Counted from the first letter of the stretch, positions 43,650 through 56,256 are shown. The stretch is DNA of 64,000 bases from Pictodentalium vernedei (GCA_031216915.1 CM062289.1:246389187-246453186); one strand, 5' to 3'. Program-made: numbers and translations. Notes: generated by a model from the sequence alone, not told the origin.

Positions 43650-44290
43650 TCACTAAGGAGACTTACAATGCCAGCTGTAGCTTATAAGTCTTCATCTCCA
43701 TGAAGACAGATATTTCAGTGTAAGTCGCAACCTTGAAAGCTCACTGAACAGAGACTTACAACTATCATCGCGCAAGGTAGGGAATGAAGAGCTGCTATTT
43801 TAAGAGCACTAATTCCCAAAGAGACAATAGTCTCAAGAGATAATTATTTCAGTTATGTCATTGCATAATTACTGAAAAACACAGCTCATGATTCTAGCTA
43901 CGCAACTATAGTGTAAACAATAAGACTCAAGTCTATGACACCTAGGAAAACAAACCGGAAAGCCAAAAGACAGCGGTCAGAGCCTAGCTAAGGTAGCTTA
44001 GAAGTCTTCATCTCCATGAAGCCAGATATCTCAGTGTAACTTGCGACCTTGAAAGCTCACTAAACGGAAACTTACAACCATCGTCGTGCAAGGTAGGGAA
44101 TGATGAGCCGATATTTTAACAGCTGTTAATTCCCAAACAGACAGTAGTCTCAAGGTAGCTATGCAGTTATATGAGTCTTCGTCTGCGTGAAGACATATCT
44201 GTGTCACCTGTGGCCTTTGAAAGCTCACTAAATGGAGACTTACAACACTAGCCGCTAATTTATAAGAAAAGACTGCTGTAACAGTACAAT
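43650..44290. repeat. Tandem repeat within DIRS B2, about 250-310 bp, three copies
   Basis: Each copy contains 'agtcttc(a/g)tct(c/g)c(a/g)tgaag', 'gaaagctcactaaa/gaac', 'gagacttacaac' and 'aggtagggaatga(a/t)gag'. They lie at about 43685-43835, 44000-44150 and 44175-44250. The third copy is shortened. Confidence 0.6.
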
Positions 44291-46601
44291 AGGCTACCAT
44301 GGCATCCACAATGACATTAAATGTCCTGACACCAACGAATACAACACTGAGAAGGAATAGACATACTTATTCCCTCTAACGGCTCTCTTCAAAACAAGAC
44401 AGCTGTCTCAGCCTATCTATGCACTATAGAACCTCTATTCATAAGGAATTAGGCATTGCATTTCTTATACTATTGCTAAGGCAAGGATGATAAGCTGAGT
44501 TTTGCCTAGCAAATGCAGAATAAAATTCAGATGGAACAAGATTCTAAGAGCTTATGACTAAAGTTTCATATTCTTAAGGTGCCCTTCTGTGAGGGATGGA
44601 GACTCACACTTCGTAGCCCTCTCACCATCCAAATGTTCCACCTGAAAATATGGTCAACTCCATCCAATTGAACGGATGACTGGACCAATGCAGCACCCTC
44701 TGTCAGTTCAACATCGGAGCCTTTAATGATAGAACCAGCGACTACTGGGATGCTGTGATACGCAGAGCAATCTGCAGCAGCCGGTCCATGAATGTGGCTA
44801 GCAGAGCAATGATAATCCACTTGTTACCATAAGGTGCTCACGGGACGAAGATCTGGCCATGCGAAGTCGGATAGCTAGTGTACGATCAATGTGCTTCATC
44901 AATGAAGGGGAAGATGCCATAGCTGCAACCAGATCCGGCTGTAGTGTGGAAGGAGCGTCCCGGACTGCAAGCATGAACGGGTGTCAAAACTCACTAAAGT
45001 TTCTCGAATCAAAAACAGTCGAACCCGACTGCTGACGGAAAGGAGAGGGATTTCCAGCTCACGGTTTGCTCCTGACCTCGCCGAGCATTCCACTGGAAAC
45101 TTGTAGGCATCTATCCCTTAGCGTGCATATCCATGGAAGAAGAAGAAGCCGTAACAACAGCTGACACAGGCTGAGATGCAGAAAAAGCATCCAAACTCAT
45201 CACATTCTGGATGGATGCTCCTACTCATTAAAGTTTCTTACAACACAAAACAGTCGTGCCTGACTGTTAACGGGAAAGAAAAATGCTCTGCACTCGTAAT
45301 CTGTACCCAGATCTCTCTGAGTATCCCACTTAGAAACTTCTAGGCTTATCTACTTTCGTACGCTTCCATGTAAGCAGTAGAAGCCATAACTGCCACCGGA
45401 CAGGTCAGCAGCAAGGGAGGATGTTAGCTCCGACTCAGTGTAAGTTTCTCAAAGCAATAGTCGACTCCAACCATTAGTGGGTTAGAGAAGGCTCTCCCAC
45501 TCACGGTCTGATCCAGACCTCGCCGAGCTTCCCGAAAAGAAACTTGCAGACTGCTTCCCCATAATTTGCCGTTGTCACTGAGCTTTTGATTAAAAGGTGC
45601 TTGCTCTACCCAAATCTATACTCTCCTCGACCGCATCTGACATACCCGGTATTGCGGTTCCCACTATCAGGTAACTGCCTGACCGGTTGAGCTAGCTGCT
45701 GGAATAAGAGGCCTTAATCCTTATATTCAAGAGCACATTAGCAGCTAGCTATGTTTACTCCTCAGAGCACAAAGATGGCAGCACATTCTGGACGGGAGTC
45801 GCAATACCATCACCATGTTCTTGTTCCTCTGGAAAAGAAACTGAAAATTTGAATTATCTTGCAGTGACAGCCCCAACATCGGAACTGCACCGCGAATACA
45901 TAGTGCGACATAGCTTCCAACATTAGTGTCCTAATGAGTCGACCCGGCCACACAAGTAGGACCTGAATCAGTAGGAGTGCATCAACTACAGGTCAGGCAA
46001 CAAGCCTGTAAATCTGATGTAGACTACTTTGCCTTACACAGAGAGCAGTAATTCATATAATTCAACAAGTTCACTGCACTCCTACCATCTAACAAAAAAT
46101 CATGCAATATAAGGATACACGACAAAGACAATCAAAAATAATTTCGAAATAAATCAAAACAAAAGTTTTCCAAAATTTGTTTTGAAAAACGCCTAAGTTC
46201 CCCAAGGGAACCACATGAGCTCAAGGACATCCCGATAGAACCTAAGTGTGGACAAACACCAAAATATTAAAGCTACATTACCAGAATATTAATAAATGTA
46301 TCCTTATATAATTGTGATGAAATAAAACCCTGAATATAACCTGTTAAGGGCGTTGTTAAAAGTAAACAACATCAGGATAGATAAATCAGAAATTAGACAA
46401 AAGGCACACAAAAGGCCCAAATCAGTAAATAAGTAACTGATACCTGATGCAAAGCTAGATCTTCATGTGAAGAAAAAAAAATGCATCCGGTAGGAAATGC
46501 AAGACAATAACGGCCCAACATCCCTAGGGTGAGGACGTAACAGTGGGGATAAACAGAATAAACCTTCTGTACAACACGTTAATCTCCCAAGAAATTTAAT
46601 A

Positions 46602-48593
46602 AATGAAAGTGTCAATGACACTGTAGCTCAACTTGTCAAGACATGTACATGTATAGTATGTGACACAGCAATGACAAACATCTAGGTAATGACCTGATAA
46701 CAAAGGTACATATAAAATATTGTAACGGTCTGTACATAAATACTGGCCATAGCCTGTAACAAATGTATAGGTAAAGTATTGTAAAGGTGGGTAACAGTCA
46801 GATGCTAAACTAGAAAAGAAATCTGTGGGTCCCAGAGTAGGTCTGACTGAACCCCAAAATATTTGTTCTCATAGCACAGTGATAACAAAGGCACCCCAAA
46901 ACACACTCATTCCTGTCCCAAGGTGAAAACAAAGGTACCCAAGAAGTTTCGTGAAGATCAGTTCATAAATACGAGCTGTATAGAAGTTGTGACAAAAAAC
47001 TGATTGGACCTAATTTCGGTACAAAATGGCCACTGGCAGCCATCTTGAATTTTGGACCGCACTCAGAAACACTCGTTCTCGTCCCAAGGTGACAACAAAG
47101 GTACCCAAGAAGTTTCGTAAAGATCGGTTGATAAATACAGCCTCTGGCCCAAGCCGTATTGACATGTGCACTTACAGTGTATAAGTAGCACAAAATAAAT
47201 CAAAATTCATCTAATTTGCATAATTTCTGCACGAGAAAAAAACCTGTACTATATGTGATGTATTCCATATTACTAAACATTCATACAAAAATTTATTCAA
47301 ATCAGAACTTTCATACAGAAGTTCTGTACAAAAGACTGATTGCACTAATTATGGTACAAAATGGCTGCTGGTGGCTATCTTGAATTTTGGACCACACCCT
47401 AAAACACTCGTTCTCATCCCACGGTGATAACAAATGTACCCAAGAAGTTTTGTAAAGATCGGTTCATAAATACGGCCTCTAGCCTGAGCCATATAGAAGT
47501 TGTGTACAAAAAACTGATTAGACCTAATTTCGGTACAAAATGGCCACTGGCAGCCATCTTGAATTTTGGACCACACTCAGAAACACTTGTTCTCGTCCCA
47601 AGGTGATAACAAAGGTACCCAAGAAGTTTTGTGAAGATCGGTTGATAAATCCAGCCTCTAGCCAGAGCCATATTGACATGTGTACTTACTGTGTGTAAGT
47701 AGCACTGAAAAAATCAAAGTTCATCTAATTTGCATAATTTCTGCACGAGAAAAAAACCCGTATTTTATGTGATGTAACCCATGGAACTAAACATTCACAC
47801 AAAAAATTATTCAAATCAGCACTTTCATATGGAAGTTCTGTGCAAAAATCTGATTTCACCTAATTTTGTACAAAATGGCTGCCATCAGCCATCTTGAATT
47901 TCGGATCAAACCCCAAAACACTTGTTCTCGTCCCAGAGTCATAACAAAGGTACCAAAGAAGTTTCGTAAAGATCGGTTCATAAATACGGTCTCTAGTCCG
48001 AGCCGTATTTGAATTGTTGACGGACAGACGGTTAGACAGACGACTGGCCATGGCAAAAGCTCAAATTTGGCTGCACCCAAAAACACTCGTTCTCGTCCCA
48101 CGGTGATACCAAAGGTACCCAAGAAGTTTCGTAAAGATCGGTTTATAAATACAGCCTCTAGCCCGAGCCGTATTGGCATTTGCACTTACAGTGCTGAAAA
48201 TAACACTAAATACATCAAAGTTAGTCTAATTTGCATAATTTACATACGAGAAAAAACCCCGTATTATATGTGATGTATCCCATGGTACTAAACATTCATA
48301 CAAAAAATTATTCAAATCAGCGCTTTCATATGGTAGTTCTGCGCAAAAATCTGATTGCACCTAAGTTTGCACAAAATGGCCGCCAACGGCCAACTTGAAT
48401 TTTGGATCGAACCCCAAAACACTTGTTCTCGTCCCAGAGTCATAACAAAGGTACCCAAGAAGTTTCGTAAAGATCGGTTCATAAATACGGTCTCTAGCCC
48501 GAGCCGTATTGAATTGTTGTCGGACAGACGGATAGACGGACGACTGGCCATGGCAAAAGCTCAAATTTGGCTTAGCCAAAGTTGAGCTAAAAA
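46602..48593 (+). mobile_element. Helitron/HINE-like element, family 1 ends, copy F (core 4)
   Basis: The 5' end is 'aatgaaagtgtcaatgacac' then TGTAGCTCAACTTGTC. The 3' end is 'ttagccaaagttgagctaa'. The interior is a different repeat: three to four copies of a 300-500-bp unit with 'acaaaatggc(c/t)gc', 'catcttgaattttggacc', 'acactcgttctcgtccca', 'ggtacccaagaagtttcgt' and 'aaagatcggttcataaatac'. It interrupts the leader of DIRS B2 ('cccaagaaatttaat' before it). No ORF beyond short frames. Confidence 0.72.
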
Positions 48594-48930
48594 TTTCAAT
48601 AAAAAACAGCTAGAAAACTTAGGAGTTAAACCGGAGGGTTCATGGAATGGCAGGGAAGGAACACATAGCCAACAGTAGGTAAATCATTAGCAATCATTAG
48701 CAAAACTAATGATGTCAAGGTGGAAATCCCAAAATTGGGTAACATGAAATAATTTTCATATTATTTAAAGTTACAGCCCTGAACATCTCAAACCACCATT
48801 GTTCACTTCCATCATCCATTTACTGCCTTGAATCCACCATATACTTCACTGATTTGTGTTTGGCATCCACCAAAAGAGAGATTTAAAGCACAGATGTCAG
48901 TTGAGATGTTTACTGACTTAGGGCCAAACA

Positions 48931-50970
48931 AATGAAAGTGTCAATGACACTGTAGCTTAACTTGTGTGTTGTGTTTGATGAAAAGGATAATGTTCAATGT
49001 TTATGAAAGGATTATGAAATAAGACAAGAATTGTGATAATTGGGAATATGTTCATTTCTGTTCCCTGTATGCTATGTTTATGATAAAAATAATATGAGGT
49101 GTACACTGTACTAAAGAGCTGAGGGGTGGGTTAATATGACCTCACAGTTAATGTATGTGGCCCTCACAGTTAACGCATATCAACAAACGTTACCAAGTTA
49201 CAGTGAAATTATTCCAAAACGAGTCATCCTATCAAGTTACATTGAAATCCCTTCATAAATATGGCCTGTAGACTGTGCTAAAGGTTTTCGGGCTTCGGGC
49301 CCCTGTAGCCGTCAGTTTCCCAATTGCGTCCAAAGGGGACGTTCCCATCTAGACATTATATGAAGTCAACCTACAAGGTTACAATAAAATCCCTTAATAA
49401 ATATGACCTGTAGACTGTGCTAAAGGTTTTTGGGCTTTGGGCTCTGGCAGCCATCATGGCTGAATGATCGCAACCAAAAGGGGACATTCTCATCTGGGCA
49501 TCTTCTGGAGTGATCCTACAAAGTTACAATGAAATCCCTTCATAAATATGACCTGTAGACTGTGCTCAATGTTTTTGGGCTTCGGACCCCTGAAGCCGTC
49601 ACAGTTGACCAATCACGACCAAAAAAGGATGTCATCATCTAGGTAGCATATGGAGACAAACTTATGGGTTACAATGAAGTCCTTCCATAAATATGACCAA
49701 TAGGCTGTGCTAAAGGTTTTGGGTTTTTGGGTTCGGGCAGCCATCAAGGCTGAATGATCATAACCAAAAGGAGACGTTCTCATCTAGACATTATTTAGAG
49801 TCATCCTACCAAGGTACAATGAAATCCCTTCATAAATATCACCTGTAGACTGTGCTAAAGATTTTCGGGCTTTGGGCCCCTGTAGCCAACACAGTTGCCT
49901 AATGGTGTCCAAAAGGGGCTGTTCTCATCTAGACATTACATGAAGTCAACCTACCAAGTTACAATGAAATCCCTTCATAAATATGATCTGAAGACTGTGC
50001 TAAAGGTTTTTGGGTTTTAGGCTTGGGCAGCCATCATGGTTGAATGATCGCAACCAAAAGGGGACATTCTCATCTGGACATCATCTGGAGTGATCCTATG
50101 AAGTTACAATGAAATCCCTTCATAAATATGACCTGTAAACTGTGCTCAAGATTTTCGGGCTTCAGGCACCTGTAGCCATCACAGTTGACCAACCACGAAC
50201 CAAAGAGGATGTCATCATCTAGGCATTATATGGAGTCAACAAGTTACAATGAAATCCTTCCATAAATACGACCTACAGACATGCTAAAGGTTTTTGGGCT
50301 TGGGCAGCCATCAAGACTGAATGATCGTGACCAAAAGGGGACGTTCTCATCTGGACACTATTTGGAGTCATCCTACCAAGCTACAATGAAATCCCTTCAT
50401 AATTATGACCTGTAGACTGTTCTAAAGGTTTTCGGGCTTTGGGCCCCTGAAGCTGTCACAGATGCCCAATCGTGTCCAAAAGGGGACGTTCTCATCTAGA
50501 CATTATATGAAGTCAACCTACCAAGTTACAATGAAATCCCTTCATAAATATGACCTGTAGACTGTGCTAAAGGTTTTCAGGCTTCGGGCTCGGCCAGCCA
50601 TCATGGTTGAACGATCACAACTGAAGGGGACAATCTCATCTGGGCATCATCTGGAGTGATCCTGCGAAGTTACAATGAAATCCCTTCATAAATATGACCT
50701 GTAGACTGTGCTCAAGGTTTTCGGACTTCGGGCACCTGTAGCCATCACAGTTGACCAATCACGACCAAAAGGGGATGTACGCGATCAAAATGGGACGTTC
50801 TCATCTAGACATTATTTGGAGTCATCCTAAACTTTTGTTTAAGTTATGGCATAAAGAAAGTTCGGACAGACAGATGGACTGACAAATGAACTGATGGACT
50901 GACGGATGGACTGACAGGTAGGCAGATGAAGCAAGCTCTGTGTTATATCCCTCCCTTGTGGGAAGGGATA
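48931..50970 (+). mobile_element. Helitron/HINE-like element, family 1, copy G1 (core 1, chimeric tail)
   Basis: The 5' end at 48931 is canonical. About eleven core-1 units follow (49195-50829). Instead of the family-1 3' hairpin, the last unit changes abruptly at about 50830 into a tail ('acttttgtttaagttatggc') that matches the core-7 array at 8395-10480. It runs through a GGACAGA-type microsatellite to 'atccctcccttgtgggaagggata', a strong hairpin that abuts copy G2. The 3' end has probably been exchanged with another family. Confidence 0.6.
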
Positions 50971-53900
50971 ATGAAAGTGTCAATGACACTGTAGCTTAAC
51001 TTGTCTGTGTGTTGTGTTTGATGAAAAGGATAATGTTCAATGTTTATGAAAGGATTATGAAATAAGACAAGAATTGTGATAATTGGGAATATGTTCATTT
51101 CTGTTCCCTGTATGCTCCGTTTTTAATGAAAATAATATGAGGTGTACACGGTACTAAAGAGCTGAGGGGTGGGTTAATATGACCTCACAGTTAATGTATA
51201 TGGCCCTCACAGTTAACGTATGTCAATGAAAGATACAAAGTTACAGTGAAATTATTTCAAAATGAGTCATCCTATCAAGTTACATTGAAATCCCTTCATA
51301 AATATGGCCTGTAGACTGTGCTGAAAGTTTTCGGGCTTCAGGCCTGTGTAGCCATAACGGTAGACGATTGCAAGTAAAAGGGAACGTCCTCATCTCGACA
51401 TTATACTGAGTCATTCTACTAAGTTACAACAAAATCCCTTCACAAATACGACTTGTAGTCTGTCCTAAAGTTTTTGGCTCAGGAAGCCATCATGGTTGAA
51501 TGATCGCGACCAAAAGTGGACGTTGTCATCTGGGCATAATCTGGAGTGATCCTACGAAGTTATAATGAAACCCCTTCATATATATGACCTGTAGAGTGTG
51601 CTCAAGGTTTTCGAGCTTCGGGGCCCTGACCAGTTGACCAAACACAACCAAAAGGGGATGTCATCATCTATGCATTATATGGAGTCAACCTAACAAATTA
51701 CAATGAAATCCTTCCATAAATATGATCTATAGACTATGCTAAAGATTTTTGGGTTTTGGGCCCGGTCAGCCATCAAGGCTAAATGATCGCGACCAAAAGG
51801 GGACGTTCTCATCTAGACATTATTTGGAGTCATCCTACCATGTTACATTGAAATCCCTTCATAAATTTGATCTCTAGACCGTGCTTAATGTTTTCGGGCT
51901 TCAGGCCCCTGTAGCCATCACAGTTGCCCTATTGCATCCAAAAGGTGATGTTTTCATCTAGACATTATATGAAGTCAACCTACCAAGTTACAATAAAATC
52001 CCTTCATAAATATGACCTGTAGATTGTGCTATAGGTTTTCGGGCTTTGGGCTCAGGCAGCCATCATGGTTGAATGAACACAACCAAAAGGGGACATTCTC
52101 ATCTGGGCATCACCTGGAGTGATCCTACGAAGTTACAATGAAATCCCTTCATAAATATGACCTGTAGACTGTGCTCAAGGTTTTCGGGCTTCGGGCTCCT
52201 GTAGCGGTCACAGTTGACCAATTATGACAAAAGGGGATGTCGTCATCTAGGCATTATATGGAGTCAACCTAACAAGTTACAATGAAATCCTTCCATAAAT
52301 ATGACTTAAGACTATGCTAAAAGTTTTTGGGCTCAGGCAGCCATCAATGCTGAATGATCGTGACCAAAAGAGGATGTCATCATCTAGGCATTATATGGAG
52401 TCAACCTAACAAGTTACGATGAAATCCCTTCATAAATATGACCTGTATGTAGACTGTGCTGAAGGTTTTCGGTCTTCGGGCCCCTGTAGCTGTCACACTT
52501 GCCCAATCGTGTCCAAAAGGGGTTGTTCTCATCTAGACATTATATGAAGTCAACCTACCAAGTTACAATGAAATCCTTTCATAAATATGTCCAGAAGACT
52601 GTGCTACAGGTTTTCGGGCTTCAGGCTCGGGCAGTCATCGTGGTTGGATGATCGCAACCAAAAGGGGAATTCTCATCTGGGCATAATCTGGAATGATCCT
52701 ATGAAGTTACAATGAAATCCCTTCATAAATATGACCTGTAGACTGTGCTCAAGATTTTTCGGGCTTCGGGTGCCTGAAGCCATCAGAGTTGACCAATCAC
52801 GACCAAAAGGTGATGACATCATTGACACATTATATGGAGTCAACCTAACAAGTTACAATGAAATCCTTCCATAAATATGACCTATAGACTATGCTAAAGG
52901 TTTTTGGGCTCGGGCAGACATCAAGGCTGAATGATCGCGACCAAAAGGGGACCTTCTCATCTAGATATTATTTGGAGTCATCCTACCAAGCTACATGAAA
53001 TCCCTTCATAAATATGACTTGTAGACTGCGCTCAAGGTTTTTGGGCTTCGGGCCCCGGTTGCCGTCACAGTTGCCCAATCATGACCAAAAGAGGATGTTA
53101 TCATCTAGACATTATATGGAGTCAACCTAACAAGTTACAATGAAATCCCTTCATAAATATGACCTTTTGACTATGCTAAAGGTTTTTGGGCTAGGGCAGC
53201 CATCAAGGCTGAATGATCGAGATCAAAATGGGACGTTCTCATCTAGACATTATTTGGAGTCATCTTACCAAGTTATAATGAAATCCCCTTCATAAATATG
53301 ATCTGTAGACTGTGCTAAAGGTTTTCGGCCTTCGGGCTCGGGCAGCCATCATGGTTAAATGATCGCAACCAAAAGGGCACATTCTCATCTGGGCATCATC
53401 TGGAGTGATCCTATGAAGTTACAATGAAATCCCTTCATAAATATGACCTGTAGACTGTGCTCAAGGCTTTCGGGCACCTGTAGTCGCCACAGTTGACCAA
53501 TCACGACCAAAAGAGGATGTCATCATCTAGGCATTATATGGAGTCAACCAAACAAGTTACAATGAAATCCCTTCATAACTATGACTATGCTAAAGGTTTT
53601 TGGGCTCAGGCAGCCATCAAGGCTGAATGATCGAGATCAAAATGGGACGTTCTCATCTAGACATTATTTGGACTTACCAAGTTACAATGAAATCCTTTTC
53701 ATAAATATGACCTGTAGACTGTGCTAAATGTTTTTGGGCTTTTGGGCCCCTGTAGCCATCACAGTTGCCCAGTCATGTCCAAAAGGGGACTTTCTCATCT
53801 AGACATTATATGAAGTCAACCTATCAAGATACGATGAAATCCCTTCATAAATATGACCTGTAGACTGTGCTGAAGGTTTTCGGGTTTTGGGTTTGGGCAC

Positions 53901-54385
53901 TCATCAAGCTTGACAGATCATGCCCAAATGGGGAAATTCTCATCTAGACATCATATGGAGTCATCGTAGCAAGTTACAATGAAATCCCTCCATATTAAAC
54001 ATGACCTGCAGACTGTGCTAAAGGTTTTTGGGTTTCGGGCTTGGGCAGACATCACAGTTGACAGATCATGCCCAAAAGGGGACGTTCTCATCTACGCATT
54101 ATACAGAGGCATCCAGCCAAGTTACAATGAAATCCCTTTATAAATACAACCTGTAGACTGTGCTAATGGTTTTGGGGTTTTGGGCTCGGGCAGCCATACC
54201 GGTTGACCAATCACAACCAAAAGGGGATGTTCTCATCTAGACATGACCCAAAACTTGCATATGAAATTTCGTGACGATCAGACAAGAACTACGGGGTGTA
54301 GCCTGTACTTGAAGGTTGAATAAAAAACTTTAACCACAAACTTTAACCAAAACTCCAAATGTTAACAAAACAGGCAAAAAAAACA
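50971..54385 (+). mobile_element. Helitron/HINE-like element, family 1 5' end, copy G2 (long core 1)
   Basis: The canonical 5' end at 50971 starts one base after the previous element's hairpin. About twenty core-1 units run from 51240 to 54290. The element continues into the family-3 tail ('aaaaaactttaaccacaaac' at 54323), which is interrupted by copy H (54386-55760) and finishes at 55761-55888 with 'ctgtaaacagtcggactaaa'. So a family-1 5' end is joined to a family-3 3' end. No coding capacity. Confidence 0.6.
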
Positions 54386-55760
54386 AATGAAAGTGTCAAT
54401 GACACTGTAGCTCAACTTGCCAAACTTGAACTTGGTAAGTTATAAATGAAATGGCAAAATTGAAGATCATTGGGACCAATGTCAGTTTTTTGGCCAGTGG
54501 CAACATTTTTTGACAGAAACCGAAGAAAATCGATAGCTCCCAAACAAGCATGCCAGGTTTCAAAGCAATCCAATCATAAATGTGCCCTGTAGGGTGTACA
54601 AAAGGGAAATATTGTGGTCTGACTAGACTAAATTCTAAGAACGTTGGCCGTGACAACATTTTTTGATGGAAATGGAAGAAAATCGATAGCTCCCATCTAG
54701 AGGTCACCGTAAATAAGCATACCAGGTTTCAAAGCAATCTAATCATAAATGAGCCCTGTAGGGTGAGCCAAAGGGAAATATTGTGGTCTGACTAAACTAA
54801 GTTCTAAGAATGTTGGCTGCGGCAACATTTTTTGATGGAAATTGAAGAAAATTGATAGCTTCCATCTAGAGGTCACCCCAAATAAGCATGAAAGGTTTCA
54901 AAGCAATCCGATCATAAATGTGCCCTGTAGGGTGTGCCAAAGGGAAATATCGAGTCTTCTGACTAAACCAAGTTCTAAGAACGTTGGCTGCGGCAACATT
55001 TTTTGACGGAAATGGAAGAAAATCGATAGCTCCCATCTAGAGGTCTCCCCAAACAAGCATACCAGGTTTCAAAGCAATCTGATCATAAATGGGCCATGTA
55101 GGGTGTGCCAAAGGGAAATATTGAGGTCTGACTGAACTAAGTTCTACGAATGTTGGCCGTGGCAACATTTTTTGGCGAAAATTGAAGAAAATCGATAGCT
55201 CCCATCTAGAGGTCACCCTAAATAAGCATACCAGGTTTCAAAGCAATCAAATCATAAATGGGCCCTGTAGGGTGTGCCAAAGGGAAATACTGAGGTCTGA
55301 CTAAACTAAGTTCTACAAACGTTGGCCGTGGCAACATTTTTTGCCAGAAATTATAGAAAATCGATAGCTCCCATCTAGAGGTCACCCTAAATAAGCGTAT
55401 CAGGTTTCAAAGCAATCAAATCATAAATGTGCCCTGTAGGGTGTGCCAAATGGAAATATTGTGGTTTGACTAAACTAAGTTCTAAGAACGTTGGCCGCGG
55501 CACCATTTTTTGACGGAAATTGAAGAAAATCGATAGCTCCCATCTAGAGGTCACCCCAAACAAGCATAAGAAGTTTCAAAGTAATCTGATCATAAATGCG
55601 ACCTGTGAGGTGTGCCAAAGGAAATTGTGGACGTACGTACTAACATACTAAAGTACTAACGTACGTACGTACGTACATACGTATGTACGTACGTACGTAC
55701 ACCGATGGACGAGAAGTGATGGCAATAGCTCAGCTTGACTTTGTCAAGTTGAGCTAAAAA
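54386..55760 (+). mobile_element. Helitron/HINE-like element, family 1 ends, copy H (core 5)
   Basis: The 5' palindrome AGTGTCAATGACACT plus GTAGCTCAACTTG, and the 3' hairpin CTTGACTTTGTCAAG plus TTGAGCTAA, are the best-preserved pair in the window. The core is a further unrelated array: seven or more units of about 165 bp with 'aatcgatagctcccatctag', 'aagcataccaggtttcaaag', 'gtgccctgtagggtgtgcca' and 'ttctaagaacgttggcc'. An ACGT microsatellite precedes the 3' end. It is inserted inside the tail of copy G2. Confidence 0.78.
55631..55701. repeat. (ACGT)n microsatellite before the 3' end of copy H
   Basis: 'acgtacgtac' repeats with a few changes across 70 bases. It is self-complementary throughout. 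A microsatellite between the tandem core and the 3' end is typical of HINE/pearl elements. Confidence 0.8.
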
Positions 55761-55888
55761 CACTTGAACCTTCAGTAAAAAACTTTAACCACAAACTTTA
55801 ACCAAAACTCAAAATGTTAACAGATGGATGGACGGACGGACGGACAAAAGTCATGACTATAGCCCTCACTGTAAACAGTCGGACTAAA
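55761..55888 (+). repeat. Family-3 3' tail (end of copy G2)
   Basis: It repeats 'aactttaaccacaaacttta', then 'ggatggacggacggacgg' and the terminal 'ccctcactgtaaacagtcgg' and 'actaaa'. It is the same end as at 4920 and 63048. Confidence 0.6.
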
Positions 55889-56240
55889 TATGAATGACGT
55901 CACGCATGCAGCCCGACTTTCCCAGGAATGGTAATTCTTAAACGCAAAATAGTCGGAGCCATTTTTTGTTAACAGTTTACCTAACGAATCTGCCATATAT
56001 GCACTCGTGATATACAAAATTTGCTATTCAAATTTTATTTTTTCATTTCTCTACTTCAAAACATACCTCATGACCTATTAATGGAACAAACTTGATGAGC
56101 TTGTTCCAATAAGGACTAATAAGCATGGTTAGAAGTAAAAAATGAAAAAATCTGATGTTTCAGAAAAATAATTTGTACTGTTGGCTTCAACTTGTGTTTG
56201 GAAAAGGATTAAAGATGCAGTACATAAGTGACACATTTGG
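55889..56240. other. Mostly unassigned; contains a MITE-like hairpin at 56040-56150
   Basis: 'ggaacaaacttgatgagctt' faces 'gttccaataaggactaataa' around 56080-56125, resembling the hairpin MITE at 6852-7051. 'agcccgactttccc' at 55911 could be a family-3 5' inverted word. No gene seen. Confidence 0.35.
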
Positions 56241-56256
56241 GTGTATGTGTGTGTGT

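Larger units (their letters stand above)
42176..48930 (-). mobile_element. DIRS-type element copy B2, lacking recognisable RT/recombinase
   Basis: The left end (42190 onwards) carries the DIRS-B terminal repeat and an internal complementary region (42495-42575). The right part (45600-46600 plus 48594-48930) matches the leader of copy B1 (2100-4230). Interior frames such as 44566-44820 and 44899-45093 (minus) are short, and no RT, RNase H or recombinase motif is visible. It therefore looks like an internally deleted, non-autonomous copy. Family-1 copy F (46602-48593) is inserted in the leader. The right terminal repeat is cut at 'gggccaaaca' by the element starting at 48931. Confidence 0.58.

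Noticed and set aside
49195-54290. Regularly spaced repeats that could suggest a CRISPR array
   Set aside because: Units are 145-bp tandem copies without unique spacers in eukaryotic transposon context.
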